Positions 1 through 7,944 of a DNA stretch of 64,000 bases are shown one piece after another. Every line of letters begins with the position of its first letter. The stretch's first letter is position 1. The stretch is from Streptococcus thermophilus. GTDB lineage: Bacteria; Actinomycetota; Actinomycetes; Mycobacteriales; Mycobacteriaceae. Location of the stretch: contig UYIL01000003.1 of NCBI GenBank assembly GCA_900618065.1, positions 1,240,001 to 1,304,000 on the forward strand. Reading direction: 5' to 3'. The notes under the pieces are model-generated. The model was not told the origin of the DNA and ran no database searches. It was given only the letters and a program-made list of their open reading frames with translations. The position numbers and the translations under genes are program-made.

Positions 1-801
1 GCGGGTGCTAATCCGTTTGGTGGCCCAGCCCAACCCCCGCAGGCTGCGCAACCGATGGCTCAGGCTGCCCAGACCCAGCCTGCACAACCGGGCGCTCATT
101 CGGCTGGGCAGTCATCGGTGCCGTCGAGTGGTGCTGGTGGCAACAAGGGCGGTAAGGGTCCGTTGATTGTTGCTGGTGCGTTGGGCGCTGTGGCGCTGTT
201 GGGTATCGGTGGCTGGGCAGTCACCCGTGGCGGGGATAATACTGACGGTTCGAACGAAGCGTCGTCGACAGCACCATCTGTCAGCGAGTCCGAGACACCG
301 GGATATGAGTCCGCGGCTTCATCGGCCGCGAGAACCTCACCGACAAGCACAACCTCTTCGTCGGCTTCACCCGGTTCCAAGTTCGTGCCCATTGGAGAGA
401 TCACTGGGGACGATTCATTCCTGCCCGAGCAGTTCCGCAATTCCTTGAGTCCGTGCGACACGGAAGAACATGAAGCTGACGGCATTGTCTACAACAAGTG
501 GATCGAAGATACATCCGTGAAGTACTACCGTTGCTCGCAGGAGGGCAACAACTTTGGCATCTCCTTCTTCAAGGACGTGAACGCCGACCAGGCTTTCGAG
601 GTGGTAGAGAAATTGCCGCCGGAAAATGGCTCAGAGCTTTCCGGAGGCAACCCGAAGGTGCGCACGGCGACCGACACGGCCAACAGTCCGGTCCGCGACG
701 TTGTGATCTACTACCCGAACGAAAAGCTTTTGATCTCGAGTCTTGTACGTGAGGATGACGAGGGTGCCCGCCGATGGGCTACTGACAACGGATTCATGTA
801 G
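1..801 (+). CDS. Hsp70-like membrane protein, C-terminal part (5' truncated by window edge)
   Basis: The reading frame is open from base 1 and ends at TAG 799-801, so only the last 266 residues are seen. They start in a Pro/Gln/Ala-rich linker, followed by a glycine-lysine stretch, one membrane segment (roughly bases 155-225, GPLIVAGALGAVALLGIGG), a Ser/Thr-rich spacer, and a folded domain of about 140 residues. The sequence up to the spacer nearly copies the same part of the next gene, whose N-terminal half is an Hsp70 ATPase domain. This gene is therefore probably a tandem paralogue of the same build. The end domain shares with its neighbour the pattern IGE followed by DDSFLPE and two cysteines, and is predicted to lie outside the cytoplasm. 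Function is unknown. The missing N-terminus is inferred, not seen. Confidence 0.85.
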   Translation, partial: AGANPFGGPAQPPQAAQPMAQAAQTQPAQPGAHSAGQSSVPSSGAGGNKGGKGPLIVAGALGAVALLGIGGWAVTRGGDNTDGSNEASSTAPSVSESETPGYESAASSAARTSPTSTTSSSASPGSKFVPIGEITGDDSFLPEQFRNSLSPCDTEEHEADGIVYNKWIEDTSVKYYRCSQEGNNFGISFFKDVNADQAFEVVEKLPPENGSELSGGNPKVRTATDTANSPVRDVVIYYPNEKLLISSLVREDDEGARRWATDNGFM

Positions 802-2460
802 CTAAGCCGGGCCACGCGAACATTGGGCTCCAGCGATCCACCTTGAACTGCCTTTTCTTCAGCTTGGTCGTCGAACACGGTGCTTTCTGGTTAGACTTGT
901 CGCTGTCTTTGTTGTGAGGGAGGATGTGGCGTGGCTGGTTCGTGGGATTTGGCGATTGATTTTGGTACTTCGAACTCTGCTGCGGCTCATACGAGTCCGG
1001 CGGGTGGGGCGGTTGAGGCTGTTGCGCTGAGTCATCGTTCTAATTTGATGCCGTCGGCTATTTATGTCGATTCTGATAGTCGGAATGTGGTTAGTGGTGA
1101 TTCGGCGTTGTTGGCGGGGCGTCGTGATCCGTCGCGTCTTGTGTTGTCGCCGAAGCGGTTTATTGATCATGAGACGATTGAGTTGGAGGGTGATGATGTT
1201 CCGGCGCAGGTGGTTTTTGCTGCGTTGATTGGGGGCATTGTTGATCGGGCGAGGTCGCAGCATGCTGGTGTTGATCCGGATACGGTGACGTTGACGCATC
1301 CGGAGCGGTGGTCGCATCATGCGGTGGGGAATTTGGTGGATGCGGCGCAGGCTGCTGGTGTGGCTGGGTCGAAGTTGCGGATGATTTCGGAGCCGCGTGC
1401 GGCGGCGATTCATTATGCGGCGCAGCAGCAGGTGGCTGAGGGGCAGCATGTTGCTGTGTTTGATTTTGGTGGGGGCACGTTGGATATTGCTGTGTTGCGT
1501 GCGGAGCGTGACGGTGATTATCGGGTGGTTGCTGCGAAGGGGGATAACAGTTTGGGGGGTCGTACGATTGACAATCTGGTGTTTCGGTGGGTTGTTGATC
1601 AGGTTGATCATGATGATCCGGATTTGGCGGATTCGTTGCGGTCTGCTCCTGCGTCGGTGATGAATGCGTTGCAGGAGAATATTCGTGAGGCGAAGGAGAT
1701 GTTGTCGGATACGTCGTCGGCGACGGTGACGATTTCTTCGCCGTCGGGGGAGCGGGATGTGTTGATTACTCGTGATGAGTTTAATCGTGTGATTTCTGCT
1801 CCGATTGGGCGTGCGGCTGAGATGACGCGTGCTGTGTTGGGTGAGGCTGGGGTGAGGTCTTCTGATACGCCGATTTATTTGACGGGTGGGTCGTCGCGGA
1901 TTCCGTTTGTGCAGGATGAGTTGGGTCGTGTTGGGCGTGTGATGCGTCTTGATGATCCGAAGACGGTTGTGTGTCGTGGTGCGTTGGTGGCGACGTTGCG
2001 TGGGTTTACCCAGCCGGCTCAGGGTGGGGGTCAGCGTTTTGTTGCTGCGGGTGCTAATCCGTTTGGCGGCCCAGCCCAACCCCCGCAAACTACGCAAAGC
2101 CCGCAGCGTCCCCAAGGCCAGCCTGCCCCGGGCGGTGTGAGTCGGCCGATTGGACAAAACGAGACGGCGCAGCTTCCGCAGTCGCCACGGCCGGTCCAGC
2201 GAAGCCAGGCTGGCATGCCTGGTCAGCCGGGTCAGTTTGCTGGGGCCGGTGCCGCCGGTGGCGGTGGCCCATACGGGCAGGGTCCCAGCCAAGCGTCTGG
2301 GTTTGCGTCAGTGCCGTCGAGTGGTGCTGGTGGCAACAAGGGTGGCAAGGGTCCGTTGATTGCTGCTGGTGCGTTGGGTGCTGTCGCGCTGTTGGGTATT
2401 GGTGGCTGGGCAGTGACCCGTGGTGGGGATGATACTGACGGGTCGACCGAGGCATCCTCA
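1..2460 (+). repeat. Paralogous direct repeat: linker plus membrane-segment cassette of the two Hsp70-like genes
   Basis: Bases 1-50 match 2049-2098 almost exactly, and about 115-255 match about 2305-2450 with only scattered, mostly silent changes. The flanking linker and the end domains differ much more. The repeat units are therefore about 1-260 and about 2049-2460. This fits tandem duplication followed by gene conversion, or strong constraint, over the membrane cassette. Confidence 0.8.
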
Positions 2461-3024
2461 ACGGCACCGGCTGCGACCGAGTCTGAGTCTGCACCGGCAG
2501 ATGGTGCGACATCGTCCCCGACAAGCTCGTCACCAACGAGCTCTACATCTTCTGCACCTGGTTCTAAGTACGTCACGATTGGTGAGCTCGTCGATGATGA
2601 CTCATTCCTGCCTGAAGGATTCAAGGGCGCAGTCAGGAAGTGCGATATTGAGGGCGAACCCGCGAATGATATCTGGATTAAATGGATCGATGATCCCGCA
2701 GTGACTTCGCACTATTGCACCATGAAGTTGGCAGAAGGTGACACGGATGGTGTCCACAACGTGCAAATTCTCATGGACGACAACGCCACTGAGGCTATCG
2801 AAACCATGAAACGCAAGGATGGCAAAGATGAGTTCGAGGTCGAAGATGTTAGAGGTGGCGGCCCCGATGTCTACATTGTCAAACCCGAGAAGTACAGGTC
2901 GCCCCAAGCCGTTGTGCACTACCCAGACAAGCAGCTGGTGGCGCACTTCTCAGGCAAAGGCGACTCTGACGAGCAGGCGAAAGAGTACCTACAAGGCGAG
3001 TTGAAGAAGTTCGGATTCCGCTAG
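931..3024 (+). CDS. Hsp70 (DnaK-like) ATPase domain fused to a transmembrane segment and extracytoplasmic domain
   Basis: Protein of 697 residues. GTG start 931 is preceded by GGGAGG. Residues 7-15 (LAIDFGTSN) are the phosphate-1 loop, about 178-183 (DFGGGT) phosphate-2, and about 315-330 (LTGGSSRIPF) the adenosine site, so the actin-like ATPase fold looks intact. There is no DnaK substrate-binding domain. Instead a Pro/Gln/Gly-rich linker (about 370-465) leads to one membrane helix (about 474-495), a Ser/Thr spacer and an end domain with two cysteines that could form a disulfide. The likely topology is ATPase inside, end domain outside. Base use in the ATPase part is unusual, with codons mostly ending in T or G, unlike the linker and neighbouring genes. 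A role as a membrane sensor or cell-envelope chaperone is inference only. Confidence 0.88.
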   Translation: MAGSWDLAIDFGTSNSAAAHTSPAGGAVEAVALSHRSNLMPSAIYVDSDSRNVVSGDSALLAGRRDPSRLVLSPKRFIDHETIELEGDDVPAQVVFAALIGGIVDRARSQHAGVDPDTVTLTHPERWSHHAVGNLVDAAQAAGVAGSKLRMISEPRAAAIHYAAQQQVAEGQHVAVFDFGGGTLDIAVLRAERDGDYRVVAAKGDNSLGGRTIDNLVFRWVVDQVDHDDPDLADSLRSAPASVMNALQENIREAKEMLSDTSSATVTISSPSGERDVLITRDEFNRVISAPIGRAAEMTRAVLGEAGVRSSDTPIYLTGGSSRIPFVQDELGRVGRVMRLDDPKTVVCRGALVATLRGFTQPAQGGGQRFVAAGANPFGGPAQPPQTTQSPQRPQGQPAPGGVSRPIGQNETAQLPQSPRPVQRSQAGMPGQPGQFAGAGAAGGGGPYGQGPSQASGFASVPSSGAGGNKGGKGPLIAAGALGAVALLGIGGWAVTRGGDDTDGSTEASSTAPAATESESAPADGATSSPTSSSPTSSTSSAPGSKYVTIGELVDDDSFLPEGFKGAVRKCDIEGEPANDIWIKWIDDPAVTSHYCTMKLAEGDTDGVHNVQILMDDNATEAIETMKRKDGKDEFEVEDVRGGGPDVYIVKPEKYRSPQAVVHYPDKQLVAHFSGKGDSDEQAKEYLQGELKKFGFR

Positions 3025-3031
3025 AAACCCG

Positions 3032-3048
3032 GCGAGCAGGTTGCTCGC
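3032..3048 (+). terminator. Hairpin after the Hsp70-like gene
   Basis: GCGAGC (3032-3037) pairs with GCTCGC (3043-3048) across a 5-base loop, 8 bases after the stop codon. The tail is only weakly T-rich, so termination efficiency is uncertain. Confidence 0.4.
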
Positions 3049-3060
3049 GCTGCTTTGCCG

Positions 3061-3083
3061 TTAAAAAGAAACGCCCTACGGGC
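3061..3083 (-). terminator. Terminator of the ECF sigma gene
   Basis: On the minus strand GCCC-gta-GGGC, which contains the sigma-gene stop codon, is followed by GTTTCTTTTTAA. A short stem with a T tract fits a rho-independent terminator facing the Hsp70-like gene. Confidence 0.55.
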
Positions 3084-3615
3084 CAGCACCGCTGGCCACG
3101 AGGGCTTCTTTGAGCTTGTTTCGCGCCCGGTTGAGGCGGCTTTTCACTGTTGCAACGGGGATGCCCTGGTGCGCGGCGATCTCGTCGTACGACAGGCTCG
3201 CGTACTCACGCAGCACCAGGACTTCCTTGAAGTCCGGGTCCAACGACTCAAGGGCCTCACGCACCACCATCGTGGTGGTCACGCGCTGCTGGATGGGGGC
3301 GGCGCTATCAGCTTCCTCCGCACCGGCCTCATCGTCGGGGAGCTCGCGCTTTTTGCGCATGATGTCCAACGCAGCGTTGGACGTGATGCGGTAGAGCCAC
3401 GTGGAGAACCTCGCCTCCGGTTTGAACCGTTCGATATTCTTCCACGCGGAAATCATGGCGTTCTGCATGGCGTCCTCGGCGTCGTGCTGATTGCCTGTCA
3501 CCGACATCGACACCGCCCACATCCGTCGGTTCGCATCGCGCACAAGTTCGGCGAATGCTTTCTCATCGCCGTTTTGCGCGCGAGCGACCAACTGCTTTTC
3601 TGCGTCCCTATCCAC
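3076..3615 (-). CDS. ECF-type RNA polymerase sigma factor
   Basis: Protein of 179 residues. GTG start 3615 has a strong AAGGAGGG site just upstream. Region 2 spans about residues 20-90 (AELVRDANRRMW, then DAEDAMQNAMISAWKNIERF and FSTWLYRITSNAALDIMRKK). Region 4 spans about 115-170 with the helix-turn-helix SYDEIAAHQGIPVATVKSRL. Region 3 is missing, which with the length is diagnostic of group 4 (ECF) factors. It directs RNA polymerase to a specific promoter set. The gene follows the acidic-protein gene with 9 bases between them, so the two are almost certainly co-transcribed. No membrane anti-sigma gene of the usual kind is next to it. Which of the known corynebacterial sigma factors it matches cannot be decided here. 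Confidence 0.93.
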   Translation of the reverse strand: MDRDAEKQLVARAQNGDEKAFAELVRDANRRMWAVSMSVTGNQHDAEDAMQNAMISAWKNIERFKPEARFSTWLYRITSNAALDIMRKKRELPDDEAGAEEADSAAPIQQRVTTTMVVREALESLDPDFKEVLVLREYASLSYDEIAAHQGIPVATVKSRLNRARNKLKEALVASGAGP

Positions 3616-3624
3616 GCGCCCTCC

Positions 3625-4047
3625 TTAAAGCCCTGCCAACGGGTCGTCAGCGCCGAAGTCGTCCAAGTCGTCAGAACCGAACTGGTCGAGATCATCGGAG
3701 CCGAGATCGCCGGAATCAGCCGAGCTGTCAGCGAACTCGTCCGGCTGGTCGGGCTCCGGCCAGTCGATCTCGTCGGCATCGTCAGCTGCGCCGGCATCGT
3801 CGGACGGAGGAGGGGCTTGTGCGCCGTCGTCAAGCGAGGACTCGTCGAAATCCGCCAGGTCGATGTCGCCCTCCTCCTCGTACGGCACGAGGCTGTCGGA
3901 GTCGGGAACGAGATCGCCGTCGGGTTCGGGTGTTGCGGGGTCGACCGCGATGTCGAGCATGCGCGCAAGCGCATCTTCGGACGGGGCACTCTCAGCGAAA
4001 AGGGAGCTGAAGGGCGGAAGATTCATGGTTTCAGTGGACTCAGTCAT
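3625..4047 (-). CDS. Highly acidic low-complexity protein, cotranscribed with ECF sigma factor
   Basis: Predicted 140 residues. ATG 4047 is chosen because GGAGGT lies about 8 bases upstream. The open frame runs further 5' to 4257, but that part is basic and unlike the rest. The N-terminus (about 1-30, NLPPFSSLFAESAPSEDALA) could form a short helix. The rest is rich in Asp, Glu, Pro and Ser, and ends in three near repeats of GSDDLDQF type (GSDDLDQF, GSDDLDDF, GADDPLAGL). There is no membrane segment, no cysteine or histidine zinc motif and no recognised domain. Position directly before the sigma gene suggests a role in regulating it, for example as an acidic soluble anti-sigma or adaptor, but that is inference. 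Confidence 0.75.
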   Translation of the reverse strand: MTESTETMNLPPFSSLFAESAPSEDALARMLDIAVDPATPEPDGDLVPDSDSLVPYEEEGDIDLADFDESSLDDGAQAPPPSDDAGAADDADEIDWPEPDQPDEFADSSADSGDLGSDDLDQFGSDDLDDFGADDPLAGL

Positions 4048-4144
4048 CGTCGGGACCTCCTTTCTTGAACAGGTGAGCGCGAAAAACCGCGTGTGTCTTC
4101 CGCCAGTGTAATGCTCCGAACGCAAGAAAGGTTCCCGGGGCTGT

Positions 4145-4174
4145 TTGGTTTTTCTCCTGGGTGCGGTGTAGTCT
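4145..4174 (+). promoter_or_regulatory. Possible rplU promoter
   Basis: TTGGTT (4145-4150) and TAGTCT (4169-4174) are separated by 18 bases and would give a leader of about 145 bases before rplU. The TTGACA at 4175-4180 has no -10 box at a suitable distance. Confidence 0.35.
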
Positions 4175-4198
4175 TTGACAGTCGCCGTTTTGGGGCGC

Positions 4199-4320
4199 GC
4201 CCTGCTGTAATACAGCATGCGGGCAGGGCTGCCTGGTAGAACCCCCGAAACGCTCAAAGAGTCTTAAGTGATATTCGGTGCCGTGGCATGCCGGCGCCGG
4301 ACGAGTAGAAGAAAGGGGTA
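4199..4320 (+). ncRNA. Candidate structured leader of the rplU-rpmA mRNA
   Basis: Before the rplU ribosome site there is a stem GCCCTGC (4199-4205) with GCAGGGC (4223-4229). Inside it lies a perfect palindrome TGCTGTAATACAGCA (4203-4217), so two alternative folds compete. Another pairing, GGTGCC with GGCGCC, lies further on near 4280-4300. Ribosomal-protein operons are often controlled by their own product through such leaders. No specific known family could be assigned by eye. Confidence 0.4.
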
Positions 4321-4327
4321 ACCCGCT

Positions 4328-4633
4328 ATGTACGCTATCGTCAAATCCGGTGGTAAGCAGCACAAGGTTGCCGAAGGCGACCTCATTCGGGTCGAGAAGA
4401 TCGAGGGTGAAGCTGGCGATTCTGTGGCGCTCACCCCGGTTCTCCTCGTCGACGGCGCCAACGTTAAATCCACCGCCGATGACCTGTCCAAGGTCAGCGT
4501 CTCCGCCGAGATTGTGGAGCACGGCAAGGGCCCGAAGATCAACATTCTCAAGTACAAGAACAAGACCGGTTACAAGCGTCGCATGGGCCACCGCCAGCCC
4601 AACACCACGCTGAAGATCACTGGCATCAAGTAG
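4328..4633 (+). CDS. rplU: 50S ribosomal protein bL21
   Basis: Protein of 101 residues, the usual length for bL21. It begins [14 protein letters not shown] and contains [29 protein letters not shown] and a C-terminal LKITGI, all typical of bL21. It binds 23S rRNA domain VI in the large subunit. The start has GAAAGGGGTAAC upstream. rpmA follows after 12 bases and the two form the standard rplU-rpmA operon. Confidence 0.98.
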   Translation: MYAIVKSGGKQHKVAEGDLIRVEKIEGEAGDSVALTPVLLVDGANVKSTADDLSKVSVSAEIVEHGKGPKINILKYKNKTGYKRRMGHRQPNTTLKITGIK

Positions 4634-4645
4634 GGAGATACACAC

Positions 4646-4996
4646 ATGGCAACCAAGAAGGGTGCATCCAGCTCCGCGAACGGTCGTGACTCCGAGTCCA
4701 AGCGCCTCGGCGTCAAGCGCTTCGGCGGCCAGCAGGTCAAGGCCGGCGAGATCCTCGTCCGTCAGCGCGGCACCAAGTTCCACCCGGGCGACAACGTCGG
4801 CCGCGGCGGCGACGACACGCTGTTCGCTTTGACCGAAGGCTCTGTCCAGTTCGGCATCAAGCGTAAGCGCCGCATTGTCAACATTGTCCCCGCTGACGGT
4901 GAGGGCGTGTCCTCCGAGGTCCTCGAGGCTGCGAACGACGCTAACCTCGTCGAGGATGAGGTCGTCGAGGAGAAGTCCGCTTCCGCTACCGCCTAA
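4646..4996 (+). CDS. rpmA: 50S ribosomal protein bL27, with an acidic C-terminal extension
   Basis: Protein of 116 residues. Residues 1-85 are a normal bL27 ([57 protein letters not shown]), whose flexible N-terminus reaches the peptidyl-transferase centre. The family is usually about 85-90 residues. Here about 28 extra residues rich in Glu, Asp, Val and Ala follow. The extension is in frame with typical codons and ends just before a terminator, so it is probably translated. It is a lineage feature rather than an error as far as can be seen. Confidence 0.97.
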   Translation: MATKKGASSSANGRDSESKRLGVKRFGGQQVKAGEILVRQRGTKFHPGDNVGRGGDDTLFALTEGSVQFGIKRKRRIVNIVPADGEGVSSEVLEAANDANLVEDEVVEEKSASATA

Positions 4997-5014
4997 GCGC
5001 GGTTTGAGCGTCAT

Positions 5015-5051
5015 GCGCCGGTGAACCCAACTGGGTTTCCCCGGCGCTTTT
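5015..5051 (+). terminator. Rho-independent terminator of rplU-rpmA
   Basis: GCGCCGG (5015-5021) and AACCC pair with GGGTT and CCGGCGC across a short loop, followed by TTTT at 5048-5051. This is a strong stem with a T tract 19 bases after the rpmA stop. Confidence 0.85.
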
Positions 5052-5104
5052 CGCTTAATGTCGACAAAAACGCGTGTGAAACACCGTGTGAAAGGAGCAC
5101 CACA

Positions 5105-6625
5105 ATGGCACAGTTCGTTGATCAAGCCGTCCTGCACCTGCAGGCCGGTGACGGCGGCCACGGCTGTGTTTCCGTGCACCGCGAGAAGTTCAAACCGCTC
5201 GGCGGGCCCGACGGCGGCAATGGCGGGCACGGCGGCGACATTATTCTGGTGGTGTCCCCGCAGGTGCACACCCTCTTGGACTTCCAGTACCGCCCGCACT
5301 TGAAGGCGAAGCGCGGCGGCAACGGCGAAGGCGACAACCGCAACGGCGCCCGCGGTGAGGACTTGGTGCTCGAGGTGCCGGTGGGCACCGTCGTGCGCGA
5401 TGCGGACGGGGAGATCCTGGCTGACTTGAATGCGCCGGGCATGCGTTTCATCGCCGCCGAGGGAGGCTACGGTGGTCTGGGCAACGCTGCTCTAGCGACG
5501 GCCAAGCGCAAAGCGCCTGGGTTCGCGCTCAAAGGTGAGCCCGGCCAGGCGCACGACCTTGTGCTCGAGCTGAAGTCGATGGCGGATGTCGGGCTGGTCG
5601 GCTTCCCGTCTGCAGGCAAGTCCTCGCTCATCTCCACGCTCTCAGCGGCCAAACCGAAGATCGCCGACTACCCGTTCACCACGTTGCAGCCGAACCTGGG
5701 CGTGGTGGATGTCGGGCATGACACCTTCACTATTGCCGACGTGCCGGGGCTGATCCCCGGCGCGAGCCAAGGCAAGGGCCTGGGCCTGGACTTCCTGCGC
5801 CACATCGAGCGCACCGCTGTCCTAGTGCACGTGGTCGACTGTGCCACGCTCGAGCCAGGCCGTGACCCGCAGTCCGATATCGAAGCGCTTGAGGCAGAGT
5901 TGGATTCCTACGCCGAACTCATTGAGACCGAGAGCCACGAATCGGGTTTGGGCGATCTTCGGGAACGTCCCCGCATCATCGTGCTCAACAAGATCGACAT
6001 TCCGGATGCCCGCGAACTGGCAGTGTTCCTCCGCGACGACCTTGCAGAGCGCTTCGGCTGGCCGATCTACGCCATCTCCACAGCTACTCATGAGGGGCTA
6101 GAGGAGCTGAAGTGGGCGCTGTGGGACGTCGTCAAGCAATCGCGCGCTACCCGACCCAAGGTCGTAGCGGCGACGAACCGTGAGGTCATCCGCCCGCGCG
6201 CTGTCGACCACCGCGACGAGATCACGGTCATTCCGGACCCCGAGTTCCCGGGTGCGTGGATGGTTGTCGGCGACAAGGTCGACCGGTGGATCCGCCAGAC
6301 CGACTTCGAGAACGACGAGGCTGTGGGCTATCTGTCGGACCGCCTCAACAAGGCCGGTGTCGAGGACCAGCTGCGTGCGCTCGGCGCGAACGAGGGCGAC
6401 ACGGTAACTATCGGCGGCATCTCCTTCGATTGGGAGCCGTCCATCGGCGGCGATCCGACGCTCGCAGGCCGTGGCCAGGACGCGCGTTTGGGTGGCACGC
6501 AACGTGCGTCAGCAGCCGAGCGCAAGCGCGCATCCCAGGCTCGCCGCGGACTTATCGACGAGTACGACTTCGGCGACGACCTGCTCGACCGCCGCGAAGC
6601 CGACCGCGAGCGCTGGCAGGGTTAG
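5105..6625 (+). CDS. obg: Obg family GTPase
   Basis: Protein of 506 residues. ATG 5105 ([20 protein letters not shown]) is preferred over the upstream in-frame codons because it starts the conserved Obg fold and follows AAAGGAGC. The glycine-rich Obg domain covers about 1-160. The GTPase domain has GFPSAGKSS (P loop), the FTTL switch, DVPGLIPGA (G3) and NKID (G4). A C-terminal OCT domain (about 350-430) and a charged tail follow. Obg proteins bind the 50S subunit and link ribosome assembly to stress signalling. Its stop codon is directly followed by the proB start, so the two are translationally coupled. Confidence 0.97.
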   Translation: MAQFVDQAVLHLQAGDGGHGCVSVHREKFKPLGGPDGGNGGHGGDIILVVSPQVHTLLDFQYRPHLKAKRGGNGEGDNRNGARGEDLVLEVPVGTVVRDADGEILADLNAPGMRFIAAEGGYGGLGNAALATAKRKAPGFALKGEPGQAHDLVLELKSMADVGLVGFPSAGKSSLISTLSAAKPKIADYPFTTLQPNLGVVDVGHDTFTIADVPGLIPGASQGKGLGLDFLRHIERTAVLVHVVDCATLEPGRDPQSDIEALEAELDSYAELIETESHESGLGDLRERPRIIVLNKIDIPDARELAVFLRDDLAERFGWPIYAISTATHEGLEELKWALWDVVKQSRATRPKVVAATNREVIRPRAVDHRDEITVIPDPEFPGAWMVVGDKVDRWIRQTDFENDEAVGYLSDRLNKAGVEDQLRALGANEGDTVTIGGISFDWEPSIGGDPTLAGRGQDARLGGTQRASAAERKRASQARRGLIDEYDFGDDLLDRREADRERWQG

Positions 6626-7738
6626 ATGGATCTCCGCCGCGACATCGCCACAGCCAAACGCATAGTGGTCAAGCTGGGCACGAGCTCGCTCGTCGATGCA
6701 TCATCAGCCGTCTCCCAGGCCAAGATCGACCGTATCGTCGACGCGATCGAATCCCGCATCGCGCGCGGTAGCGACGTTATTGTCGTCTCTTCGGGCGCAA
6801 TTGCGGCGGGCATGACCCCGCTCGGGCTGAAAACTCGCCCGCAGGACTTGGCGACAAAGCAGGCCGCTGCGGCAGCCGGGCAGATCCACCTGGCGCAGTC
6901 CTGGGGCCAGTCGTTCGCTCGCTACGGCCGGACGATCGGCCAGGTGCTGCTCACCCAGTCCGACGCCGGTGTGCGCGAACGCGCCCGCAACGCGCAGCGC
7001 ACCATCGACCGACTGCGGCAGCTGGGGTCAGTGCCGATTGTGAACGAAAACGACACGGTGGCAACGTCTGAAATGCGCTTCGGCGACAACGACCGCCTAT
7101 CCGCGATCGTGGCCACACTGATTTCTGCCGACGCGCTTATCCTGCTCTCCGATGTCGACGGCCTCTACGACCGCAACCCCGCCGACCCAGCCGCGAACTT
7201 CATCGATGAGGTCCGCAGCGGCAAAGACCTAGACGGGGTCGTTGCTGGTGACGGTGGGCGATTCGGCACCGGCGGCATGGCGTCGAAGGTCTCGGCGGCA
7301 CGCTTAGCTACTCGTGGGGGAGTTCCGGTTCTGCTCACCTCCGCGGAGAAGATCGAAGAGGCGCTCGGCGATGCCGAGGTGGGGACCGTATTTCACACTA
7401 GGCCTGATTCGCGCCTCTCCGCGTGGAAGTTCTGGGCGCTCTACGCGGCTGACGCCGAAGGCATCCTGCGCCTCGATGAGGGTGCAGTCCGCGCTGTGAC
7501 CCGAGGCGGAACGTCGCTGCTCGCTGTCGGCATCACCGGCGTCGAAGGCGAGTTCCATGCCGGCAACATCGTGGAGATTCTCGGGCCGGACGGCCAAGCC
7601 ATCGGCCGCGGTGAGGTCGCCTATGGCGCGGCTGAGCTGCAGACGATGCTGGGCAAGCACACTGATGAGCTGCCAGCGCACCAGCGCCGGGCCGTCGTCC
7701 ACGCGGACTATCTGTCCAACTACGCGTCGCGCCTCTAA
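6626..7738 (+). CDS. proB: Glutamate 5-kinase
   Basis: Protein of 370 residues catalysing ATP-dependent phosphorylation of glutamate, the first step of proline synthesis. The N-terminal amino-acid kinase domain (about 1-255) has [25 protein letters not shown] and FGDNDRLSA. The C-terminal part (about 275-360) is a PUA domain, as in long ProB forms. The ATG abuts the obg stop codon (TAGATG). proA, which does the next step, is about 1.4 kb downstream, separated by a dehydrogenase gene as in C. glutamicum. Feedback inhibition by proline is known for the family and is not visible here. Confidence 0.97.
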   Translation: MDLRRDIATAKRIVVKLGTSSLVDASSAVSQAKIDRIVDAIESRIARGSDVIVVSSGAIAAGMTPLGLKTRPQDLATKQAAAAAGQIHLAQSWGQSFARYGRTIGQVLLTQSDAGVRERARNAQRTIDRLRQLGSVPIVNENDTVATSEMRFGDNDRLSAIVATLISADALILLSDVDGLYDRNPADPAANFIDEVRSGKDLDGVVAGDGGRFGTGGMASKVSAARLATRGGVPVLLTSAEKIEEALGDAEVGTVFHTRPDSRLSAWKFWALYAADAEGILRLDEGAVRAVTRGGTSLLAVGITGVEGEFHAGNIVEILGPDGQAIGRGEVAYGAAELQTMLGKHTDELPAHQRRAVVHADYLSNYASRL

Positions 7739-7766
7739 GCCCGGGTCGTTTCGGCGGTATTAGATT

Positions 7767-7847
7767 TTCAGTATGGCCTTTTGCGGTGGTGGCCGTGGCG
7801 TTTCCGCAGGTCACGTTCTAGTGGTGGTGACAAAAGGCCATATTGAA
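7767..7847. repeat. Long-loop inverted repeat between proB and the dehydrogenase gene
   Basis: TTCAGTATGGCCTTTTG (7767-7783) is matched on the other strand by 7831-7847 with one mismatch. The arms are 17 bases and the loop 47. The loop contains two similar GGTGGTGG-type tracts. It could be a structured RNA end, an operator, or a remnant of a small mobile repeat. Confidence 0.6.
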
Positions 7848-7931
7848 GTTGTAGATTCGCCCATAACCAGGCCGCCCTCAGCCCTGTGGAGACGCCGAGG
7901 CCGCAGAATGACCCGCGTTTCAAAACTTTTA

Positions 7932-7944
7932 TAGGCTCAAGACC
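7932..7944 (+). promoter_or_regulatory. Leaderless -10 box of the dehydrogenase gene
   Basis: TAGGCT (7932-7937) ends exactly 7 bases before ATG 7945, and there is no Shine-Dalgarno sequence. This fits transcription starting at the A of the start codon. Confidence 0.5.

Noticed and set aside
859..2292. 477-codon open frame on the minus strand under the Hsp70-like gene
   Set aside because: It is antisense to intact ATPase motifs and its product is an Arg/Thr/Asn-rich repetitive string. It stays open only because of the T/G-ending codons of the real gene.
4175..4180. TTGACA as the -35 box of rplU
   Set aside because: No -10 box lies at 16-19 bases. The TAATAC further on is 27 bases away and is part of a palindrome.
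4040..5299. 419-codon minus-strand frame across rplU, rpmA and obg
   Set aside because: It is the shadow of three clear genes on the plus strand.
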